Shown: one piece after another, positions 55,216 to 64,000 of the stretch
How the letters are laid out: each line of letters starts with the position of its first letter
Position numbering within the stretch: position 1 is the stretch's first letter
NCBI GenBank assembly: GCA_936440205.1
Contig: OW387140.1
Span: forward strand, 19,341,659-19,405,658
Length of the DNA stretch: 64,000 nucleotides
Reading direction: 5' to 3'
Origin: Lepidonotus clava
Taxonomy: Eukaryota; Annelida; Polychaeta; Phyllodocida; Polynoidae
Notes under the pieces: generated by a model
What the model saw: only the letters and a program-made list of their open reading frames with translations
Database searches by the model: none
What the model was told of the DNA's origin: nothing
Program-made: the position numbers and the translations under genes

Positions 55216-58200
55216 AATGTCTCAATCTTCACATTGAGCTGTTTTTTCTATATTTTAATAGAAAAAATAGCAGGTATCTTCTATAATTAGTCTTTGATAA
55301 ACCGGTTAGAGGGATCTTTAGTTTTTAGAGGCCCATGGCATTAATCTAGGTAAATGTAACCGAACAAACATTCCAGTAACAGACACTAAAGCCCCAGCCA
55401 CACTGCCCAACTCAACTCAACTAGATTGTCGCAGCTCCTTATGGAATCAGCACCCACCATGGCATGACGTTTTAGTCTAAGTAAAGAAACTCTACTATGC
55501 CATAGTTTGCGCCTCGACCGTCGTATCACGGGTGGATCCAGAAATTGAAAAGGGGGGGGGGGGGGGGGGGGCACAAACATGAATGTGTGAGATTTTTGTT
55601 TTGTAGTGTAGATTAAATGAGGAGAAGACTTGAAGGCAGGAGTTGTAATTGTTGATGTAAAATATATTTTCTATCAGTCTCAGGAGTGTAGGCCTAAAGG
55701 CCTGTTGCTGCTTAGTGGTTACATATTGTCTGTTCTGCTGCTGGACCCAGAGTACCTTACAGCATCAAAAAAAAAAAAAAAAAATTACCGCGTATCCCGA
55801 ATGCTGTGTGGCATATGGATCCACTGTACCTCTCGAGACCTCAACTCAACTCGACAGTCGAGAACCATTTTTAGTGAGTCAGGCAGTGTGGCCAGAGCTT
55901 AAGATGTTAGATCAAGATGCAAGATCAAGCCACCTTGAAAGATTTATTGAAATAAGCTATTAAAAACATAAACTATCTATACATAAAAAAAGTGAACTGA
56001 CGGTCGGCTTATGTTCTTAGTGTATGTTTTCAAAACATATGGTACGTTGGTTCTGGAACAAGGAAGTACTGGGCGTGGTTGAGACTGAAGGGGTGATATG
56101 ATAGTCACCGGGGTAAGGTGGTCGCTGGGATTGCCATGGAGTAGATGATAGTTCGAAATCCAGCAACGTTTTAACTGTATCAGGTGCAAGGGAGGGGTTA
56201 GAGGTAAAAGGCCCTTTTTAAATTTAGTAATGTGGCAGCTGGTCAAAAACCTTTTCTTTTTTTTTGCCAAAAACAAACAAACAAAAAAAACAAAAATCAA
56301 GGGGAGTGCGAGCACTGCCTTAATGACCCACCTTTCGGGGGGGAGGGGGCATAGTGAGTAATCAAAAGAATATCCGTTGTTTATTTTGTAAACATATATA
56401 CTTACATTGAAAGCCTTTCTACTTACACGGAAGATCATTTCCTGTGAAACGAGTGTAGTTCAGTAACAAAAAAAAAGCAGAAACCGACAAAGCTTCTGCG
56501 TTAGAGATAAACATATTCTCCGACGTATTACTAAATGGACAACTGTTGGGACTTAGTGTTTCTGATAAACATACAGTAATTCCCGTCGCACGTTTAAGCG
56601 AAACTTCAGTCAGATACCTTTTTAACAACTTGGTTAGAATTCTTAGTTCTGCATGACTACCTCAGTTAATATTAGGTCAATAATTCAGTCTTCATTTCTT
56701 CCGCCAACGCAAGCACTTTGCATACTGATGCGCACAAACACGTGTTTACTTGTACTCTTGTTATTCCCAGTATCCCATAACAAATATTGACACGGTAATG
56801 TTTTCCCATAAATACTGTTGCTGATGAGTAAGGAATTGAGAGTGGGGTCTTAAATGATATTTTCAAATAATATTAGTAAAGAACGATCTTGTATTTTTCT
56901 CTAAGAGGTAGCCTTAAGATGAAACCATTAACAACTGTAGATTGTCCTCATACTAACCTAGTGTAATGCCCTAAACACACTTATGTAAAATAAAAACATT
57001 AAAATAGATATTCAAACCAACAAGAAGAGTTGGAGAAGGGAAGAATATTAAATACTTTCATAAACCGATTTGTTTCACCCTTTTGATAGGCTTCTTCACG
57101 GTGACGTAAAATTATTACCTGTTAATTATCGGTATAGTTAATCTGATACATGTATCACTCCCATGTCCTTAATTACATGATCGTCGTGTACATGCATTAT
57201 GTACCCAGACAGCGAGTGGCTGTGCCCGACTTGTCTGGGCGGTCAGTCAGCCGTGATGGCAGGGTCAAAGGTCAGGTGGGCGGGGTTGATAGTCGGTCAC
57301 AAGGCACGTGGAGAATGGCGCAGGTGTACAATGCCGGGTACCTCTAGACAGACACCTGTAACATACCTGTAACATTCCTGTGGTACAACTGTAGAATACC
57401 TGTGGTACCTGAGGGTGGTGGGTGGAGCCCGCTAGCATCTATAGGTCGACTAGAATAACGAGAAATGTAGGGGCTAGTAACAATACAAATGAAGATGGGG
57501 ATTGTTGTGTTATGATGCGCTGGTCTAGTTAAATCGTCGGCTTTTAAACATGAAGGAATTGTACAGTCATTGTAAACTTGGTCTCAGCATAAACATACAT
57601 AACATGTATCTCTATGGTCTCAGCAATACCATCATATATGATACGTTACATATATTATACCCCTTATATCGGTGGTGTCCTATTATACCCGGACGACAAA
57701 ATAGTGAATGTAAAACACAAAACCCGACCCCAATTTTTTTCCCCTCAGTTTGTTTTGCGTCGGTTTATGAATTTATCTGTTGTAATAATTCCCATCAGTT
57801 AATAAAAATTTGCCATTTGGGGACCGTTAGAAATACGCCCCCCAATCGGGTAAGGTAAATTGGCATTTGGCAGAGTTGCAAATAAGAAGCGCCGCTTGTG
57901 AATTCATGGCACCATAAAGGGACAACCTGCGTAGTTTGTATCTGTTGACAACTTTAGAACTCTTATTGGCAATCGTAAAAAGATCGTCCTTGTGTAGACC
58001 TACGAGTCTTAATATAATCATGAAACATAATACTATGTCTTAGTTCTTCTTCCATTAAGACCAGCACCATCACCACACCACCCATTGAAAACCATATCCA
58101 CGCTAGATTGGCGTCAGAGGGGCTGAAAATAATGCTAATACATGTACAATTATGATGTAAACAGGAATTCTTTTGACCGGGTTCCCAGGGTATGTTTTCC

Positions 58201-61200
58201 CGCTAATTTCGAGGCACCAACATCCCGTTCCTAACCTCCCACTATTTTTTTCAGATTGTTCAGTTACAAAGTACATCCTTGATAAGGATTCCCGTTGAGA
58301 TAATTTCCGGACTGCTTACTAAATAAGTGACCTCTTTTCACTCAGCATATGCCATTGCACATAATCAAATTTCTTTCGTTTAGAAAAAGAATTGGTATTG
58401 CCGACATTCATAGTTTGAAGTCCGTGGCAAAATTCTATTAATATTGCTTTTCCGTTAATTGGTACAATGTCCTTTCTGTCATTGAGTTGTTTATCCCAGT
58501 CCTTGTTGGGGTTAAGTATACAGTCGTTAAATGGAGGAGTAGGATATAGACCTGCAGCGGAAGGGCCTGGGAACATGTCGACGGTTCGGCTAATTTTAGG
58601 AGCAGAATAATCACAGATTTCAGCTGTCATTTTTACGCGATTAAGTTGTTTCCTCTGTTAACATTAAATTGTTTTCTTTGTTCAGTCGATTGGAAAATGC
58701 TTGGGGAAATCAGAGAAACAAATAGATGGACAATGTCATATAAACACGAACCTAAAGCTGAATGTTGGCAGTGACCGAAAAAGTCGTTGTCACAGTAATG
58801 GATCTGTTGTAGATCTCAGTGTTTTGGGATATTTTAGAAACAAAACGAGCGGGTTGATATCTATATTGTATGATCTGCAAGAATAGGGGTTAACCTGACG
58901 CCAAGTAAAAATATATGAGAAGACTGTATGCGCATCTGTCATTGAGAATTCCCGAAGCTCACCCAACCATTATAGGCCAGGATTCGGGTGTATGTTTGTA
59001 TATAAAGGAATTGAAAGGTAACGCATGGCATTCTGACAAGATGGGGACCACCCTTTAGTTGCAGGTGCAGTATATACTGCACGGTCCTGTCCACATTGCG
59101 GTTTGAACCAGGTACCTTTGGATCAACGCACCGCCCTCATGTACATTCCTACCAGTTTCTCATCCGTATCACATAACGGTCTCAATATGAATAAATGTAC
59201 ATTTTCAGATCTTGATCAAATTTCATATTGTTTGACCTTAATAACTCTTAAAAGTTATTGTAAAGGATAATTGTTTAGATCATGTTAGAAATAATTTTGA
59301 TATGAATTCGGGTTTTCTTTTTAGAGGTCCGGATTTTTCATTGACCATGACTTACATCCCTGTTGGACTACGTATATTCTGTTCGCAATAATAAAACTGG
59401 ATATCATAATTGCATGATATTGGGTTTGTGTTGAACCATGAATATAGCAGTGACTCTACGTCTGTGGGTGGAAAGCACGTGGGTCTAAAGAATGTGTGTT
59501 CAGACTCCGTGAGATATGCGGTATAGTAAGGCCGGGGTACTTCCCCTTCTGTTAATACAAAAAGATCATGATAAAAAGACCCTGTTATAAGAAAAATAAG
59601 GCAGCCGTTCAAATGGCCCCACATTCCCCACAAGTCAGAGTACTCCTGCATACCTTCACACTTCGATTATCCCACAGTCGGTCACCTACAATGCCTCTCA
59701 GACTCATACGACCCCCCCACCTCCAGCCACACACACCAGACCCTACTATATTGTCGTTTTTCTCTTCAATTTTGCATCAGGTATCTCAGTCCTAAGTTCG
59801 CATTCCTCTGAAGTGTAAACCATGTAAAGCTGTCCCTGCCCTCACTGCTTTTGTTTGATTTGAAAATTCCTGATTTGATTAAAAAAACTAGTCTGAAAAC
59901 TTCAAACTTGAATACGATTGAATAAATAACCCACTTAAAGCGCAAGCCCCTCCTCCTCAGGAATGCCCAGAGTGATTTCTTAAATGTGCCTAGGCTATTA
60001 AAGATATCATGTTGTCATAAATTATTGTATGGGAGGCCCCCTCACCAGTTGCGTGGGCGTCAATTGTAGAGTACTTTATTTGAGGACAGGTAATATTCGT
60101 GGCACCATGTGCAGTGCTTTGCGCTCCTCTGAAGGTCTCACATTTTGAAATATCAGTTTCACAAAAGCTGCCGAGCACATCGCTGTCATGACGCAATAGT
60201 GGAGCGCATTGCACAAGCTTACACGAACAAAACGTGCATGTCATTTAATTTTTGTGAAACAGCCGACCCACGACCCTCTCTCCCCATTCACACAGACCTG
60301 TGCCCACTCAAGCGCAAAGTGGTTTCCCCCTAGCCCACTCCCCCCTGTCTCCCCCCTTCCCCCAGCCCTAGACCATGTGGCCCTGCCCCAGTCCACTGCC
60401 CATCTCCAATATCATGCGTAGTTCACCTTTGATTACGTTACAACAGGTTGATGTAGTGTATGAAGTCGGTCAGAAGACGGTCTGTGCGCATACCTGAAAC
60501 ACGCGGGCTGCGCCTGAGGGAGGCGGGGCCGTGTCCCCGTGTTATAGTGTGTGTTGTGGGTGTTCAGCCAAGTAGTGGTTCACACCACGAGAGGCCCTGT
60601 ATGTGGGGACACAAGGAGCTGCAGGCAGGACCCTGTTACTCGACAAACCACCAGCAATAGGGAGGATACACCTCACACCAGAGATACTGGGACCTTATTA
60701 GACCCACAGTGACATGGGGCCATGGATACTACTCAGACAGTTGGAGAAAACCTACTAGTTTATGTAGGTTTGGACATCAATGCACGCTGAAATATACACA
60801 GACACTTACACATAACTCAGAAGGTCCTCTTTCGGAGACTTAGACATAATAGTCATGTATGGAGATTTATTCTTACAGGGGCATTACTAACTTTCATAGA
60901 TGGATACATACAAATATATCACCAGATATGGAATTATATGCAGTAACATGTATATACATACACTAACATGAGCACTTGGATATAGTTTTGAGAGTGACTT
61001 GGCTGTGATATAATTTGGTTATTGAGTCTTCAGTGACCCCTTTGTGTACCAGTAATGTGTCTTACAATATTTCATCATCATAGATTTTAGAACCGTGAAA
61101 GACTTATTCAAGTACATGGAATGTGCGCATAAACCCGAAAGACATTGAATACCACGTCGTAGATGCACTGGGACATGATATATTAAGTGTAACGTACTGG

Positions 61201-63004
61201 GACATATACATGCCTTCACTGGAAATGTACGAATAGAAGCACGAGACGTCATACGCAGATGCTTTAGGACATAATAAAAGAGGAGCTGGGTATGATTAGA
61301 GTGCACTGAGGCTCAGGGAGTCAATATCCCTGCACCCATACACCTCAGATTGAGAGGCATACACCAAGACTACTGATAATCTGTACACCCCCTCCCACAA
61401 GGCCAGGGGGAGCTGCACAGGGTGAGCTGATGTACTTCTACCTAATTCTTTGTCTCAATGATTACTACTACTCTGTAGATACTACATAGTAGATCCCTGT
61501 GTATATTGTTGTGCCCAATATAAACATAACCTCCGTGTCCTGAACACATGCATGGAGCAGACGCCCAGACACTGTAATACGCCTACGGAGTCTTACTTAA
61601 ACCGGGCGCGTTCGGAGAACCACCTTACAGGTTCCCTACTGAAACCCATTGATGTGAAAGAGTGGCAAATTAAGTGGCTAGACATTGTGACCTCCAGCTG
61701 AACGTTGGCCGGGCCCAATGCCCCATAGTGTACCGTTCGCAGATGGGCCTGTGGGCAAGGGGAGAGGTACGAAGTAGGCCGTGTGTCCTGAGTGACCGGT
61801 GTGATTTGGCCAGTCTGACAATGACCGATAGCTGCACGGCACAGTGCGTCTGTCTGTGTATAACCATAGTTCTCTGGTATAACACGGAGTACTCCATCTC
61901 AGAGGGGGCTCGGGTGAAGGCCCACTCAGGGTGGTGAATGCCCGTCTACCAAGCTTGAATTTCAAATTTTAATACCTATATTAGGCTATAGTTTCTTGCG
62001 AGGAAATATTCATGAATTGTGATGGCTCCATATAACATTTAAAGAGGGACTAGTAATTATCAAGTTTTTTTCCTGCCTATTGCATCATATCGGTTTAAAA
62101 AATAGATATGTCTACATTGACGCTGAGCAGTATCCTACAATATGTTGTTGCAATAGAGCTTGCATTTTGAAAGCAGCGATAAACATTTCCCATAGCCTCT
62201 ATTGACACATAGGTGGTGCATGGAAACGATTCACATCGGCAGAGCGAGAATGAAAAGATTAAAAAGTATCATGAATTTTAAAAGATCTTTTTTTTCGGGG
62301 GGGGGGGGGGGGGTGCAAAAACTGTAGAAATACAATGCAGCCAGGTATTGGTACACATGGACTGATAGAATCTATATACATCAGTGGTAGTAAGGAATGC
62401 AGGTAGGATAGTTAGTCTGGCAGGTAGATAGATATGATAACTCACGCTTAGTATTCCTACACACGTTTCCTTTTACATACCTGACGGCACTTATGTATTA
62501 TAACGTATACACATGTCAAAGGACGCTGAAACTTCAGGATGGTGAAATTCAGATCTGTCAAGTCGAGTAAATTGGTCTTTCATCAAGGATTTCCCTGTAA
62601 AGCCAGCCAAAAATATCACATGTACTCAATCATAATAAAATCAGCCTCTTATGGATAGATATAAAATTTACTGCTTGCTGACCGTGATTGATACTTTGGA
62701 GAGAATATAGGAATAACAAGTAACAAGGTGATTAGTTTGGACATGAAACATATTGGGAATATTTATCTAATCCTCCTATTACATCAACTCTAAGTTTAAA
62801 ATTTCGTGATGTGAACAGCTTTGTGGCGAGTGAGCTGAAACTGAAATGCAAACGTTGGTGGCGCCTTATTTATAGTGAGGTATCAACAAATCCATGCTTC
62901 CATGGTTACAGAACAGTTGATCACTCGCCGCTTCACAGAAATAATTATTTTGAGGTCTCGCAACACAAAATATTTTATATATTTCTAACAAATAAAACAT
63001 TCAG

Positions 63005-63216
63005 CAGGGCTTGACAAATCATTTTCAGACTTGGTCGGCCAATGGGCAACCAATATTGGTTGCCCGGGTCCAAAGCTTATTCCCTCTGGATTTATAATAC
63101 AACACCCGAGAGAAGTTCAGTATTCACCCAGTGGGCAACTAAGATTATCAGCCCAGTTGCCCAGCAGGGTTTTCTGGTTGGCCCGGGTTAATTGCCCCCC
63201 GACATATAAAGCCCTG
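63005..63216. mobile_element. possible hAT-like MITE
   Basis: CAGGGCTTGACAAAT at the left and CAGGGCTTTATATGT at the right (inward reading) are inverted termini of the CAGGG type seen in hAT elements. GTTGCCC blocks occur in both orientations inside. An 8-bp target duplication is not visible, so the call is tentative. Confidence 0.4.
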
Positions 63217-64000
63217 ATAGTGATATCCAAAACAATATAGAAACCATCAATTTATAATCGCATGTGGCGCTGGGTTAAAACAAAATGGAGAAAGTGGGAT
63301 TTAACTGCCTACTTCCAAGCCGGGAGAGGGGCATCTAACGTTTTGTAGAAGGAAACATTGAGTAGGTATACTTTTTTTAGTTTTTTCCTTTTAGAACTAT
63401 TACACGAGAACCATTACTGTGAAACGAAGTGCACATGTGGATTAGGCAATTGAAACGGCTTATAAGTCTCCACAGATATTTCCCTTGGGTATAACAGAGC
63501 ACGTGGGGACGTGGTCTGGACGAATTTTTCTCCTTCCGGTCAGTATCGTATAGTCTGTATAGATGTGCGGTGGTTCTGCTATACCGCTGTTCTCTGTGGT
63601 AGGTCGTGAGGGACAGTCGACCACAGTTACTCTTTCTTGGAACCCATTGTCCAGGGCCAGTTCGGGTATTCGTTCGTATCAAGTACCAAGCATATTCTCA
63701 ACATTATTGTGCGGCAGAGGCAGATTGCCACTCACTATCATTTACCGAGAAAGTGTTAATACTACCCTTAACAGACTAGCCTCAAAATGCGCTTATAATG
63801 ACAGTTCATTACAGACAGAATGCGCATTCTTGGCCTAGTCTGTAAAGGGTATTTGATATTAAAAGGCGATCCTCCGGGAGCCTTTTACTGGGCCTTAAGT
63901 CACTTGCAACAGTTGTGATGTCACAAAAGACCTTTTTGGACAGTGGTTTTCCTATAGTATTGGCTGTCTGTAATGTCATTTTGTCACCAAATTCGGAGGT

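Larger units (their letters stand above)
53520..64000 (+). other. WDR59 intron 10 (at least 10.4 kb), 3' end outside window
   Basis: It starts with donor G|GTAAGT. The next WDR59 segment expected (about QLVTWSRDQTLRMW) is not found on the plus strand before 64,000. The stretch contains a likely SINE (54,960-55,215), G-homopolymers at 55,552-55,571 and 62,297-62,313, a possible hAT-like MITE (63,005-63,216), and GC-richer patches at 57.2, 60.5 and 61.7 kb that match no gene I know. An unrecognised 103-codon frame lies on the minus strand at 58,630-58,319. Confidence 0.6.

Noticed and set aside
57187-57347. GC-rich patch considered as a missing WDR59 exon
   Set aside because: None of its frames give the expected LVTWSRDQTLRMW-like sequence, and phase-compatible splice sites are absent.

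Overview
This window is animal nuclear DNA. Its host genes are split by introns with clean GT/AG borders, the GC-rich exons sit in AT-rich introns, and the rest is filled with LINEs, tRNA-derived SINEs and small inverted-repeat DNA elements. The mix (CR1/L2-like LINEs, SINEs with CGTTAAAC...(CAAC)n tails, an UNC93A-like gene) suggests a marine invertebrate. A mollusc or other lophotrochozoan is my best guess, but the sequence alone does not prove it.

Region 1 (1-10.0 kb, all minus strand) is LINE territory. The first element runs off the left edge. It reads, from its 5' end at about 6.2 kb: a leader with CRE and YY1-like sites; ORF1 (551 aa: coiled coil, L1-type RNA-binding core, then a NADAR/YbiA domain); a separate SGNH-hydrolase-like ORF; a small ORF overlapping the next start as ATGA; and an endonuclease/reverse transcriptase ORF open for all 913 visible codons. 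A second, 5'-truncated LINE of a related family follows (6.8-10.0 kb) with one frameshift.

Region 2 (10.4-24 kb) holds a TTAA-flanked piggyBac-type MITE and then a complete 4-exon UNC93-like membrane protein gene on the plus strand (695 aa), with a second TTAA-ended MITE in its 6.2-kb intron.

Region 3 (24-33 kb) is the gene-free gap between the convergent UNC93-like and METTL3 genes. It holds a head-to-tail duplication of about 0.8 kb whose second copy was later hit by a SINE-like retroposon, and about 1.6 kb of strongly strand-asymmetric G-rich DNA built on a degenerate 10-bp unit (GGGAGGTTNT).

Region 4 (33.3-53.5 kb) is a divergent pair. METTL3 (15 exons, minus, complete, 568 aa) is the catalytic m6A RNA methyltransferase. 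WDR59 (plus; ten coding exons, 3' part beyond the window) is a GATOR2 subunit of the mTORC1 nutrient-sensing pathway. Their 5' ends appear to share a promoter of about 0.5 kb, so the m6A writer and an mTORC1 regulator may be co-regulated. Their introns carry hAT-like and TTAA-ended MITEs, SINEs with perfect target duplications, and a 5'-truncated LINE sitting just downstream of a WDR59 splice donor.

Region 5 (53.5-64 kb) looks like one very long WDR59 intron. I see no further WDR59 exon in it, only a likely minus-strand SINE, a possible hAT-like MITE, G-homopolymers and unassigned sequence.
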